Origin: Candidatus Gastranaerophilales bacterium
Lineage (GTDB): Bacteria; Cyanobacteriota; Vampirovibrionia; Gastranaerophilales; Gastranaerophilaceae
Direction: 5' to 3'
DNA: 43,751 bases
NCBI GenBank assembly: GCA_944323675.1
Contig: CALUTK010000010.1
Coordinates: forward strand, 1 to 43,751
Shown: positions 31,569 through 40,034 of the stretch, piece after piece
Position numbering within the stretch: the first letter of the stretch is position 1
How the letters are laid out: each line of letters opens with the position of its first letter
Made by a program: the position numbers and the translations under genes
The notes under the pieces: model-generated
What the model saw: only the letters and a program-made list of their open reading frames with translations
The model's database searches: none
What the model was told of the DNA's origin: nothing

Positions 31569-32476
31569 AATTTTCTACCCTCAAAATACTTTAGAACCTT
31601 TGCCACCTTTTCGTCAGGTTCTATTTTCAATTCAATTATCTCATCTGAAAACGGTTTTGTAAACCTCAAAAAGTATGATTGTAAAACCTGCTCCTGTGTC
31701 GCAACTTTTCCTTTGCCTGCACCATAGAGAGTATCATTGTATACAGGATGCTTCATATATGATGTATGCACGCGTATCTGGTGTGTGCGTCCGGTCACAA
31801 GTGTTAATTCAACGTAAGTTGCCTCTTTAAAACGCTTTAGTACCTTCAATATGGTTGTACTTTCTTTCCCGTCCTCTCTTACCATCATCTTATGCGGCTG
31901 ATTAGGGTTTCTGCCGATTGGAAGATTAATCACATCCTCATTTTTAGGGTAATCACCTTTTAAGATTGCGCGGTATTTCTTCTGTATTGTATGGTTTTTA
32001 ATCTGTTCTGCCAGAAATTCATGCACTCTGTTATTTTTGGCAATCATTAAAAGCCCCGAGGTGTTTCGGTCCAGCCTGTGCAATATTCCGCGGCGGAATT
32101 CACCGTTTATATCCGATAAATTTTCTCCGTACTTAAATAAAAGAGCATTCACTAATGTGTTTTCCGTCTCTAGTGCCGTCGGGTGAGTCAGCATTCCGGA
32201 AGGCTTATTCACCACAAGCATATTCTCATCTTCATAAATAATATCAAGCGGAATATCCTGCGGTTTTATACATATTTTCTTTTCCTGCGGAAGTTCAACT
32301 TCAATTCTATCATTTTCCCGTAAGATGTAGGATGACTTCTTTTCGCTTCCGTTAACCAGAATATTCCCATCTTTTATAAACGATTGGATTTTTGAACGCG
32401 AAATATCCGGCAAAATTTCTTTTAAGAAATTATCAAGCCTCTGTAATTCATCATTTTCATCAACATATAAAATCAT
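31565..32476 (-). CDS. rluD: RluA/RluD-family 23S rRNA pseudouridine synthase
   Basis: A 303-residue enzyme that converts uridine to pseudouridine in rRNA. The N-terminal S4 RNA-binding domain (about 12-60, SRSKIQSFIKDGNILVNG) is followed by the catalytic domain with the signature GILHRLDRNTSGLLMIAKN containing the catalytic Asp, then VTGRTHQIRVH. This places it in the RluA family with S4, as in RluD (which acts on helix 69). The exact target is inferred. It lies 1 bp behind lspA, an arrangement (lspA-rluD) common across bacteria. Confidence 0.9.
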   Translation of the reverse strand: MILYVDENDELQRLDNFLKEILPDISRSKIQSFIKDGNILVNGSEKKSSYILRENDRIEVELPQEKKICIKPQDIPLDIIYEDENMLVVNKPSGMLTHPTALETENTLVNALLFKYGENLSDINGEFRRGILHRLDRNTSGLLMIAKNNRVHEFLAEQIKNHTIQKKYRAILKGDYPKNEDVINLPIGRNPNQPHKMMVREDGKESTTILKVLKRFKEATYVELTLVTGRTHQIRVHTSYMKHPVYNDTLYGAGKGKVATQEQVLQSYFLRFTKPFSDEIIELKIEPDEKVAKVLKYFEGRKL

Positions 32477-32477
32477 A

Positions 32478-32942
32478 TTACTTAGTTTTTCTTATAAGTA
32501 TAAGAATAATTAATGCGATTACCCCGATATTTATAAAGATATCCGAAATATTAAAAACCGGAAAGTCAACAAATTTAAGTTCAAAAAAATCTCTCACAAA
32601 TCCAAATACAATTCGTTCATGCAAGTTTCCGGCAATCCCTGCTGCTAAAATTGACGAAAAGAATATCGATTTCATGGAAATTGATTTTGCGTGTTTTATA
32701 ATATATCCGAATATCACAACAAGAGCGACAACAGAGAGTATTATTAAAAATTCTCTGGAATTATTCAAAATATTAAAAGCTGCACCGGAATTTTGAACAT
32801 ACGTAAGAGCAATAACTTTACTTGAAAATGCAAAACCGCGTGCTATATTTTTAACAAGGAGTTCTGACAGATATAAGTCTGAAAAAAGAAAGAATACAAA
32901 GCATACTATCAGGTAAATTATTTTACTTAGCTTTTTGGACAT
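32478..32942 (-). CDS. lspA: Lipoprotein signal peptidase (signal peptidase II)
   Basis: A 154-residue polytopic aspartic protease that cleaves the signal peptide of prolipoproteins before the lipid-modified Cys. Four membrane helices are evident. The conserved boxes are present: VQNSGAAFNIL (box C), AAGIAGNLHERIVFGFVRDF with the first catalytic Asp, and FPVFNISDIFINIG with the second. AGAGGAGA lies 5-6 nt before the ATG. The start lies 20 bp inside the 3' end of the upstream gene, giving tight coupling. Confidence 0.94.
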   Translation of the reverse strand: MSKKLSKIIYLIVCFVFFLFSDLYLSELLVKNIARGFAFSSKVIALTYVQNSGAAFNILNNSREFLIILSVVALVVIFGYIIKHAKSISMKSIFFSSILAAGIAGNLHERIVFGFVRDFFELKFVDFPVFNISDIFINIGVIALIILILIRKTK

Positions 32943-33837
32943 TTGTCTCCTCTATTTCCACAAAATTGTTTTTCGGAACAACATTTACACGCGTAATAAT
33001 AAACGCAAGCCCGTTCATGTAAACTTTTACATATTCATCACTCACCTTTTCAGATCTCGTAATCCCTACAGATGCTACGGCATATTCATTTATATTATCC
33101 GAATTAGCATGGAAAACTCTTTCCAGAATCTGTTCCTCAGGCAGACGTTTGAATACTTCAGGATCTTTTTTTACAGGCTGAACAATTCTTTCCTTATTTA
33201 TGGATGCAATAACAATTTGATCTTTCGGCAGATCCACTTTTAATTCAGCGGTGTATTCTTCACCGGCACCTATGAGAGAAGGCGCATTAAGTTCCATTTT
33301 TACAAATCTTGCATCGCCGTACTTTAGTGTAGAGGTTTCTTCAACAACCTGTTCTGCCGAAATCAGCCATTTTTCATTCATTTTTTTTAGATGATAAACA
33401 CATGTTGCGGTTGAATATAATTCACCCTTTGCCGCAATTAAATCAGATTCTTCGTCGTCTGTAGCTATGGCAGTTTCTGCAGTCTGGACAATTGCATAAT
33501 CGCCCTTTAATTTAATGTTTTTGATTTCAGTCTTATAAGTTATATCAGGATAAGTATCCCAGGTATCCTGAATAAGTTTAAAATAAACTTTTTTCACATA
33601 TCCGTCATTATCAACGTAATTATCAGCATAAAGCGTTGCAAGTTTTTCTAAATCGTATTTATTTGTGTATTCCGTCTGCAAATCGAAAAGTGCTTTAATA
33701 TCTTTAATAGTCTGCTTTTCGTTTCTGGAATTTTCAATACGCAGCTTAAAATCAGCAATAGGTCCGGCGTATGAAGGTTCAACATAACCGGCACTAAACA
33801 CAGTACATAAAATTAACGATAAGATAAATTTTTTCAT
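32923..33837 (-). CDS. Secreted NTF2/SnoaL-like protein
   Basis: A 304-residue exported protein. The signal peptide MKKFILSLILCTVFSAGYVEPSYA is probably cleaved before GPIAD. Residues 40-150 have the look of an NTF2/SnoaL-type cone domain: LFDLQTEYTNKYDLEKLATLYADNYVDNDG is typical, cited here by its core YDLEKLATLYADNYVD. A second strand-rich domain follows. Function unknown. I use the ATG at 33837 because it gives a clean signal peptide; the frame from 33852 adds five residues. Neither has a Shine-Dalgarno, and TATAAT lies 6 nt upstream of 33837, pointing to a leaderless mRNA. First gene of the lspA-rluD operon. Confidence 0.7.
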   Translation of the reverse strand: MKKFILSLILCTVFSAGYVEPSYAGPIADFKLRIENSRNEKQTIKDIKALFDLQTEYTNKYDLEKLATLYADNYVDNDGYVKKVYFKLIQDTWDTYPDITYKTEIKNIKLKGDYAIVQTAETAIATDDEESDLIAAKGELYSTATCVYHLKKMNEKWLISAEQVVEETSTLKYGDARFVKMELNAPSLIGAGEEYTAELKVDLPKDQIVIASINKERIVQPVKKDPEVFKRLPEEQILERVFHANSDNINEYAVASVGITRSEKVSDEYVKVYMNGLAFIITRVNVVPKNNFVEIEETNVQKAK

Positions 33838-33843
33838 ACTAAA

Positions 33844-33849
33844 ATTATA
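33844..33849 (-). promoter_or_regulatory. -10 box of the lspA-rluD operon, leaderless geometry
   Basis: On the minus strand TATAAT lies 6 nt before the ATG at 33837, preceded by TATG. No convincing -35 hexamer is seen. The spacing equals that of the M49-like gene and nearly that of trmFO. Confidence 0.5.
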
Positions 33850-33944
33850 CATAAAAATTTCAAAAAGGCTAATAGTTTAAACATAGGATTTTATTTTACG
33901 GCGCCTGACTGAAAATATTCAGGACAAAACTATCGCAAGGAAAC

Positions 33945-33965
33945 ACAGCCGACGGATACGGCTGT
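33945..33965 (-). terminator. Hairpin after the GH13 gene
   Basis: ACAGCCG (33945-33951) and CGGCTGT (33959-33965) form a perfect 7-bp stem with a 7-nt loop, 29 bp past the GH13 stop. On the minus strand it is followed by GTTTCCTT, a weak T tract. Confidence 0.45.
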
Positions 33966-33994
33966 ATTTCTTAGTTTATTTAATGTGTGCCAAA

Positions 33995-35743
33995 TTAGTG
34001 TTGTTTATAAACGTTTCTTGTGTAATTTTCTATATACGGGGTATCAATTTCAAACACATGGACTCTTGCCGGCCCCAGATCGACCCTTAATTCACCGTCA
34101 ACTGCCTGGAAGATACTTTCTTTTCCGTATGAAGGGAGAAGGTTATCAAGCTTCTGGGAAGCTTTTAATGTCGGAATTTTTACCTTACAGGCGACTCCTC
34201 GGTTTACGTTTTTGTTTGCAAGAACCAGCAGAGTTCTTCCGTTATAGTGCCTTGCATAAGCAATTATCTGGTCGTTTTTATCATCCTCTTTTTCAAGTTC
34301 AATAAATGTGCCGTCAGGGCCTACTATATCCGCATAATCTCTACGAAGCTGGTTTGCGTCCTGCAGGAATGTTCTGATGGATTCATCATCTCCGCCCGGT
34401 CTTCTGGAGGCGTTAAAGATATCCAATTTGCCTCTGTGAACTGTCATTTCGTGATTGTCGGTCTGTGTTTCCGGATTATATTTATCTTCATAAGGATAAA
34501 GGTAATAATCCCCGTTTTGGAAACCGTCAACCTGATACATATTAAGCATAGGCAATGTAGCCTGAATTCCAAGAGTCATTTTGCAGTAATCAGCGCCGCC
34601 GTGGAACATAGGGGATATATCATCATGGGTTGCAAATGACCCGATTAGAGATTTTCCGCGGTCTACCCTGTATGACATATCTAGCTGTTCTTTTACATAA
34701 TCCATAAGTGTTTGCGCATTTGCCCATTCATGGAAGATGTGATATTGCCCGTAAATAGCGTCAAACCCTGCCCGCAGTGAATCTTCCGGTCTGTCGTAAG
34801 GCATATTTGCCTGAGGTGAAGCATCTTCATAGGTATATGTTTCCGCAAGCCATGCAAATTCTGGATCCCTCATTCTTGAATATGGAATTAAGATATCCCA
34901 GAATTCAACCGGTTTCGCTCTTGCAACATCGGCTCTTATTCCGTCAACCCCTAAATCAATACAAAAATCTATAAACTGTTTATGTAGTTCAAGGAGTTTC
35001 GGGTTAAGAGTACGTTTACCTTCATCTTCCCACGGCTGGAACATTCTGATATCATTCCACCCTTGAGGAGTTTTGGCTAATCCGTCCGGTTCCACTGCCA
35101 TCCATTCCGGATGATTTAAAAACATCTCGTAAGAAGCACAGCTCGGTAAATCCATCATTACCTTAATATCACGTTTGTGGCATTCATCAATAAATTTTTT
35201 AAACTGGTCTTTTACTGTTCCAGGAGCGGAAGGATCGTAAAGCTTAGGGTCGATTTCAATAAGGTCTTTCGGCGAATAAACAGAACCTGCTGTTCCCATA
35301 GCTTTTAATTTACCGGGAGTACTTATCGGAAGAAGGTGCAGGGTGTTAAATCCGTCCTCTTTTACCTCATCAAGTCTGTCTATTGCATTTATAAACGTTC
35401 CGCCCTGTTCTTTGCCGTCAATATAGCCGTTTTTATTTGTGTCTTTAGCATTGAATGTACGCGGTATAATTGCTAAGATATTAGCCTGTTCGTGTCTGAA
35501 CATACTGCGGAGATTATTTCTGTAGATAATCTTTTTCGGAGGCTGCTGCTCTTGAACAGAAGATGTTTTTGTAACTGCAGGTTTATTTATTGCGGCAAGA
35601 CTTTGAAGATAATTTGAAATCATGCCGGAACGATCAGATTGCCCCGGATAGGTAACAGCAGCCTGAGGTTGAGGGGCATTTTGCTTTCCGGTGCCCTGTT
35701 GTCTATTTATATGCTGAGCTAATAAGTTGGTATTCTGTATCAT
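33995..35743 (-). CDS. Cytosolic GH13 (alpha-amylase family) enzyme with an EF-hand loop
   Basis: A 582-residue TIM-barrel glycosidase or transglycosylase. Catalytic residues are all present: nucleophile D272 in GIRADVAR, acid/base E301 in WLAETY, and the motif IV H373-D374 in FATHDD. Motif I reads VMMDLPSCASYEMF; its Asp (D198) is kept but the usual Asn-His is absent, as in GlgE-type maltosyltransferases. ARAKPVEFWDILI after the nucleophile also recalls GlgE. Before the barrel, residues 101-112 (DTNKNGYIDGKE) match the 12-residue EF-hand calcium loop exactly. The first 70 residues are Gln/Asn/Pro-rich, with no signal peptide. Likely substrates are alpha-glucans, intracellular. It is last in an operon, 6 bp behind the large membrane protein. 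Exact activity unknown. Confidence 0.82.
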   Translation of the reverse strand: MIQNTNLLAQHINRQQGTGKQNAPQPQAAVTYPGQSDRSGMISNYLQSLAAINKPAVTKTSSVQEQQPPKKIIYRNNLRSMFRHEQANILAIIPRTFNAKDTNKNGYIDGKEQGGTFINAIDRLDEVKEDGFNTLHLLPISTPGKLKAMGTAGSVYSPKDLIEIDPKLYDPSAPGTVKDQFKKFIDECHKRDIKVMMDLPSCASYEMFLNHPEWMAVEPDGLAKTPQGWNDIRMFQPWEDEGKRTLNPKLLELHKQFIDFCIDLGVDGIRADVARAKPVEFWDILIPYSRMRDPEFAWLAETYTYEDASPQANMPYDRPEDSLRAGFDAIYGQYHIFHEWANAQTLMDYVKEQLDMSYRVDRGKSLIGSFATHDDISPMFHGGADYCKMTLGIQATLPMLNMYQVDGFQNGDYYLYPYEDKYNPETQTDNHEMTVHRGKLDIFNASRRPGGDDESIRTFLQDANQLRRDYADIVGPDGTFIELEKEDDKNDQIIAYARHYNGRTLLVLANKNVNRGVACKVKIPTLKASQKLDNLLPSYGKESIFQAVDGELRVDLGPARVHVFEIDTPYIENYTRNVYKQH

Positions 35744-35749
35744 TTTATC

Positions 35750-38344
35750 TTAACCCTTTTTACTGTTTTCCGGAAGTTTCATCCGACCGAAGAAGAATTG
35801 TGCCAGCAATGTAACTCCGAGTAATACACCGCCGATTGTTCCGAATGTTTTTGTCCAAGTATGCGAATTATATTTTCTCATACCGATTTTTGAGAACAAG
35901 TCATCCGGCGACATACCCAGAAGCTGGAATTTCCTTACAGAAGTTGCTTCTGACTTACCGTTGTCAACAAAGTGATCCAATTTACAGAAATATTTTGTAT
36001 CTCCGATATCTTTATATACAGCATCTCTGTAAGCCCCGACGCCTGTAATATTTGTATCTCTGAATACGGCTTCCGTTTCAGGATGCAGAGGTTCTTTATA
36101 GAGAGTCTTCATCACTGTTTTAAAGAAGTCCCAATCCCCCGGAATATCAACATTTTCAATATTTTTATTTTTGCCGAGATATTTATTTATAACCTTTCCG
36201 TCTTTAACTTCCACATCACTTAAGTCATCCATATTAGGATATGGATTTCTCAGCATATAGAATTTTGTTTCAAAATCAACCATATGCCTATCGACTGCCA
36301 GATGCTTACAAAATTCAATTATTTCTTCTTTAATTTCACGAGGTCTGTCTTTTAAGGTTTCGATTGAATTTGTTGCAACTTTGCGGTAGAAGTTCATACT
36401 GTTCAAAAGCCCTTCAAAAGTGCTCTTGATACCGAGGAAGCGTTCTTCTACAAAGCTTTTTTGAAGTTGTTTGAGAGATTGGTCTGTAAAATGTTCCTGA
36501 TTCCCGTTTATTATTGCCTTTGGCCCTGTCAAATGCTGGGACATTTTATCAAAATTTACAATTTTGCCGTTTTCAAGTTTAAGGTTTTGGAATGTCTCAG
36601 AGGCTGTATCATAAGTACTGTCAACTGCTTCAATGTAGTTGCTCGGGATAGTATCTGCTTTAACTGTATCTTTTAGTGTGTTAATCTTTTCGCACATGGC
36701 TTTCAGAACACGGTTATATTCCGCACCGTCAGAGGCGATTTTTTCCATCTTTTCACGGAGCAGAGCAGTCATTAATTCTCTGTCCATACGGGTCTTTTTG
36801 ATTTCTTCAGGTGTAAACTTGAAGATTTCCATCAGGTTTTCAGCTACATCATTCCAGTAATTCGCAAGTCCTGTTTCCGGAGCAGACGCAAATTTAATAT
36901 ATGCAAACTTATCAAGAACGTCAGTTTTTGCTTTTAAGTCTGTCATAACTTTTGCCGCACCTTTTACAATCTGCTGGGCTTCAGCATTGAATCTTGCAGC
37001 AGAAGTTGACGCCAGAACTTTTGAAATTGGAGCTTCATCAAATTTTGCATCAACCAGCCTGTTTAAAATAATAGGTTTTTCAATCTCATCAGTAATCGGA
37101 CGAACAGGATTTGAAGCATTATATTCATTAATGTTTCTTCTGACAATCATGCTGATATCATCGAGCAAATCCTGAGCCTGCAGTTTAGTAAAGTCTTTTC
37201 CTGCATACGCTTCACTTTCAAACAAGTTGGTTAACTGTTCAGGTTTTGGAGCAACGGCATCAATCATTTCCTTATCAAGAGGACTCTGTTTCAGAGCTTT
37301 TTTAGCATTTTCGAACATTGACTGCGCAGAGGTTGAAGAAAGCGTATATTTTTCAACCCCGTCCGGTCTCAAAAGTTTTTTCAAATCTTCTTCCATCGCA
37401 TCCGTAGCAAGTCCGTCAAAACCGTCTGTCAAATTTTCAGAAAGAGTTTTTATCATATCATCAGTTAAAGGCTGATCCTTATGAAGTTCAATAAAGCTTT
37501 CGATGTTTTTAATAATCTTATCGGATTTCATTGCCTCTGTGGAGTCAGAGAAGTTATTTAAAAGCTTATCTGCTTTTTTCATCTGCATATTATTAAGATA
37601 TTTATTTACATAGGGTTCGGAAACGCTGCAAATTAAAGCACTCATAACCGGTGTTGCAAAACCTGCAGTCAGCATCCAGAGGGTATTATTTTGAACCGCG
37701 ATTTTTCTCATTTTATCCTGAATAAAGTCGCGGCGGTTGTTCATATCTCTAGGAACGCCTAATCTATCGCCGATTTTATTTATTTCTTTATCGGAATACA
37801 AGTCCCAAGGAATAAACTGCGGATCAAGGTAGAATTTTTTCTTTCTGCCGAAGCTGTCTTCATACTGCTGGGAAATATTTACGCCGTGGATTAACTGTGC
37901 CGGCCACTGAATGGCGACTTTCGGCCAGATACTCATTGAGGCAAGGAATGACGCAAGCCCGATAAATTCCATTGCTTTTGTTTTCGGAGTCTGCTTAATT
38001 GTTGCGAGGAAACCTGCAAGACTTAACCCGCCTACTGCAAGCCCCATATCATTTAATTTCCCGAGCTGGTGGTCATTTGCTTTTCCTGTGTAACCGTCTT
38101 TCAGAGCCTTTAAGTCGTATGCGAAATCTTTTACAAGAACAGCCGGAAGGTCTGTTATTCTGTTTTTTACAAGATGCCCCTGCCCCGGAAGAGGTTTTAT
38201 AAATGTTCTGTTTGCAAGTTCTCTATTTATATCAAAATTCGGTTTGACTTTTTTGACATTGACGATTTCCACATCCTGAGATTTTGTCTGAGGCTGCGGT
38301 TTATTATTATAGTTATGTATGTAAGATGAAATCATATTTACCAT
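35750..38344 (-). CDS. Large membrane-anchored helical protein, paralogue of its neighbour
   Basis: An 864-residue protein of no named family. The N-terminus is disordered (MVNMISSYIHNYNNKPQPQT). Two hydrophobic segments lie at about 98-116 and 125-142, another at 231-251, and one at the C-terminus (about 836-855). The 560 residues between are charged and helical, so it probably forms a long cytosolic or periplasmic domain between membrane anchors. The block IQWPAQLIHGVNISQQY...FIPWDLYS (about 145-184) aligns with QPVKWMTGVDTEQPY...FIRWDLMY in the upstream 345-residue protein. It lies 1 bp behind that gene and 6 bp before the GH13 gene, so the three form one operon. Confidence 0.65.
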   Translation of the reverse strand: MVNMISSYIHNYNNKPQPQTKSQDVEIVNVKKVKPNFDINRELANRTFIKPLPGQGHLVKNRITDLPAVLVKDFAYDLKALKDGYTGKANDHQLGKLNDMGLAVGGLSLAGFLATIKQTPKTKAMEFIGLASFLASMSIWPKVAIQWPAQLIHGVNISQQYEDSFGRKKKFYLDPQFIPWDLYSDKEINKIGDRLGVPRDMNNRRDFIQDKMRKIAVQNNTLWMLTAGFATPVMSALICSVSEPYVNKYLNNMQMKKADKLLNNFSDSTEAMKSDKIIKNIESFIELHKDQPLTDDMIKTLSENLTDGFDGLATDAMEEDLKKLLRPDGVEKYTLSSTSAQSMFENAKKALKQSPLDKEMIDAVAPKPEQLTNLFESEAYAGKDFTKLQAQDLLDDISMIVRRNINEYNASNPVRPITDEIEKPIILNRLVDAKFDEAPISKVLASTSAARFNAEAQQIVKGAAKVMTDLKAKTDVLDKFAYIKFASAPETGLANYWNDVAENLMEIFKFTPEEIKKTRMDRELMTALLREKMEKIASDGAEYNRVLKAMCEKINTLKDTVKADTIPSNYIEAVDSTYDTASETFQNLKLENGKIVNFDKMSQHLTGPKAIINGNQEHFTDQSLKQLQKSFVEERFLGIKSTFEGLLNSMNFYRKVATNSIETLKDRPREIKEEIIEFCKHLAVDRHMVDFETKFYMLRNPYPNMDDLSDVEVKDGKVINKYLGKNKNIENVDIPGDWDFFKTVMKTLYKEPLHPETEAVFRDTNITGVGAYRDAVYKDIGDTKYFCKLDHFVDNGKSEATSVRKFQLLGMSPDDLFSKIGMRKYNSHTWTKTFGTIGGVLLGVTLLAQFFFGRMKLPENSKKG

Positions 38345-38345
38345 A

Positions 38346-39383
38346 TTAGTTCACCACATACTTTCTTGACTTTTCGATTATATCCGCCGAATCCAATTTT
38401 GACGGCTTATGAGAACTTGTCATTGTATTAGCCACACCGATTACGGTACCGAGAACTGCTGCTCCGAGGAGAGTTTTTCCTGCGTAGCGGCTCATTCCGT
38501 TTTTCCCGCCCTTATAAAAATCTTTTATACTTTCGCCTAATGTTTTAACGAATGTTGTAACCGTTTTTGCGAATTGTTTGCCATGCCAGAATTTCCATGT
38601 TCCGACCTCAAAGAATTTATCCCAGCATTCCTGAATTGCAATACCTACTGCTGTTGCAGCCCATAAATAGGATACTATATTTTTTGCGGTTGCGGATTTA
38701 ATTACGATTTCTCTGATGCGGGGTTTTGCTTCCTGGTCAGAATCGTTTAAATTAGTTCCGAGTCCCAATTTTTTTGCAATTTTATCGTAAGGTTCATTAC
38801 GTGTTTTAGCGTTATCCTCAGGCCCGTACATCAAATCCCAGCGGATAAATTCAGAACTTTCCGGAACTTTATGATATTCAATACTTGTAATATCCGTATC
38901 GTTAATATTTTCAGGAAGTTCATACTGAACCTTGGCATAAGGCTGTTCTGTATCGACACCGGTCATCCATTTTACCGGCTGGGTAATCAACATTTTGGAA
39001 GCGCTTTTGGCAAGCGCGTAAAAAACAACTCCCAACCCGAGACGTCTGCCGAGAGATGAAGCATTCTTTTTATCAAACGGCATAAATGTTTTATTTGAAT
39101 TAAATACAGCAATGAGCATGGCGCTCCCGACTAAATACGGAACCATTCCCATTGTCAAAAATTCATAAAAGTTTGCGTTTTTGCTTCCGTTCAAACCTTT
39201 TGCCGGATAAACAGTCAGGGCATTAGTTAATTTATCAACCCCGATTCTCATTCGGTTTGAAAAAGTGTTTTTCAGGACGGTATCGTGGGTATAAGGAAGT
39301 TTATTTTCCTCGCTTTGATCGTCTTTTTGATTATTAGCAGAAAAATTTAAGCTGTTATGTCGATTAGTAATCGGTAAAATCAT
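38346..39383 (-). CDS. Membrane protein, first gene of the GH13 operon
   Basis: A 345-residue protein with N-terminal MILPITNRHNSLNFSANNQ, a weak version of the Asn-rich/F-x-A motif. Hydrophobic segments lie at about 82-100, 120-135, 245-260 and 318-332. It shares the W-x-x-GV-x-x-x-Q-x-Y and F-I-x-W-D-L-x-x blocks and the following K-x-L-G region with the 864-residue protein, so the two are paralogues. I use the ATG at 39383 because GGAG is 6 nt upstream; a longer frame from 39425 has no such site. Function unknown. Confidence 0.65.
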   Translation of the reverse strand: MILPITNRHNSLNFSANNQKDDQSEENKLPYTHDTVLKNTFSNRMRIGVDKLTNALTVYPAKGLNGSKNANFYEFLTMGMVPYLVGSAMLIAVFNSNKTFMPFDKKNASSLGRRLGLGVVFYALAKSASKMLITQPVKWMTGVDTEQPYAKVQYELPENINDTDITSIEYHKVPESSEFIRWDLMYGPEDNAKTRNEPYDKIAKKLGLGTNLNDSDQEAKPRIREIVIKSATAKNIVSYLWAATAVGIAIQECWDKFFEVGTWKFWHGKQFAKTVTTFVKTLGESIKDFYKGGKNGMSRYAGKTLLGAAVLGTVIGVANTMTSSHKPSKLDSADIIEKSRKYVVN

Positions 39384-39420
39384 GGTTTCTCCACACAATA
39401 AGTCTGGTATTTTAAGACCT

Positions 39421-39426
39421 GTCAAA
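39421..39426 (-). promoter_or_regulatory. Candidate -35 box of the GH13 operon
   Basis: A perfect TTGACA on the minus strand, with only a weak -10 candidate (CTTATT/TTATTG) 17-18 nt downstream. If used, the leader would be very short, though it still includes the GGAG. Confidence 0.35.
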
Positions 39427-39580
39427 ACTTTTTTTTGCCACTTAGGATTTTTTAGTTTACATTTTTTTACATAATTTGTAAATTAAATATTGTCCCAAAA
39501 GAAAACTCTAAAAAGCAGATTCTTGACATGCTTAATTCTATCAAAAACAAATATAATTACAAGGAAAAGTTTTAGGGATT

Positions 39581-39707
39581 TATACCGCAGTTTACACCAG
39601 ATGCACAAAAGTGTCATGCTGAATTTATTTCAGCATCTCTATGCTGTTAGACCCTGAAACAAGTTCAGGGTGACATTTCTGCGTTTTTTTGTGTAAACTG
39701 CGATATA
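39581..39707 (-). mobile_element. MITE-like element, copy B (127 bp), inverted relative to copy A
   Basis: Ends TATACCGCAGTTTACAC (39581-39597) and GTGTAAACTGCGATATA (39691-39707) match the copy A ends at 10.5 kb with one change (C for T). The interior matches copy A in reverse orientation nearly base for base (AACAGCATAGAGATGCTGAA and its flanks), except that B lacks one hairpin unit of about 20 bases. No ORF. Bounded by AT-rich sequence, with no clear target duplication beyond TA. Confidence 0.75.
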
Positions 39708-40034
39708 AGTCGTAAGTTTTATTCACAATAAATAATCCCCCCGTCGTTCCGGAAGCTTAGAAAAACTAATTAAGACGGAAGGCGAAATTTAGTTTTTCAC
39801 GCTATGCGAGATCGCAAAATCGTGGAATGCGACGACTTTGCGATCCCGGGTCAGAGCCCGGGATGACGTAACATTTCTCCTTTGTATCTTTTCCATTCTC
39901 TCCCGCAAGGGGTGAGGGTGGTAAAGAGTCATTGCGAGCGATAGCGAAGCAATCCAGTCTTTTAAAATGTGAATAGTGAGTGGTGAATTGACCTACAATA
40001 ATTATAAAAACTTTTAAACAATTCAAACGTTCAA
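39708..40034. repeat. Noncoding stretch with palindromes and repeat fragments
   Basis: No gene supported. It contains the perfect hairpin CCCGGG-TCAGAG-CCCGGG near 39846-39863, a (CTC)TCCCGCAAGGGGTGAGGG piece near 39899, and CATTGCGAGCGATAGCGAAG near 39930, the inverse of a segment near 26.5 kb. The open frames crossing it are built from these repeats and look non-coding. Confidence 0.5.

Noticed and set aside
39802-40026. Minus-strand open frame of 74 codons
   Set aside because: It is translated from intergenic repeats (KRLDCFAIARNDS is a known false peptide of this repeat type; the same string pattern appears from 26.5 kb) and has no ribosome binding site.
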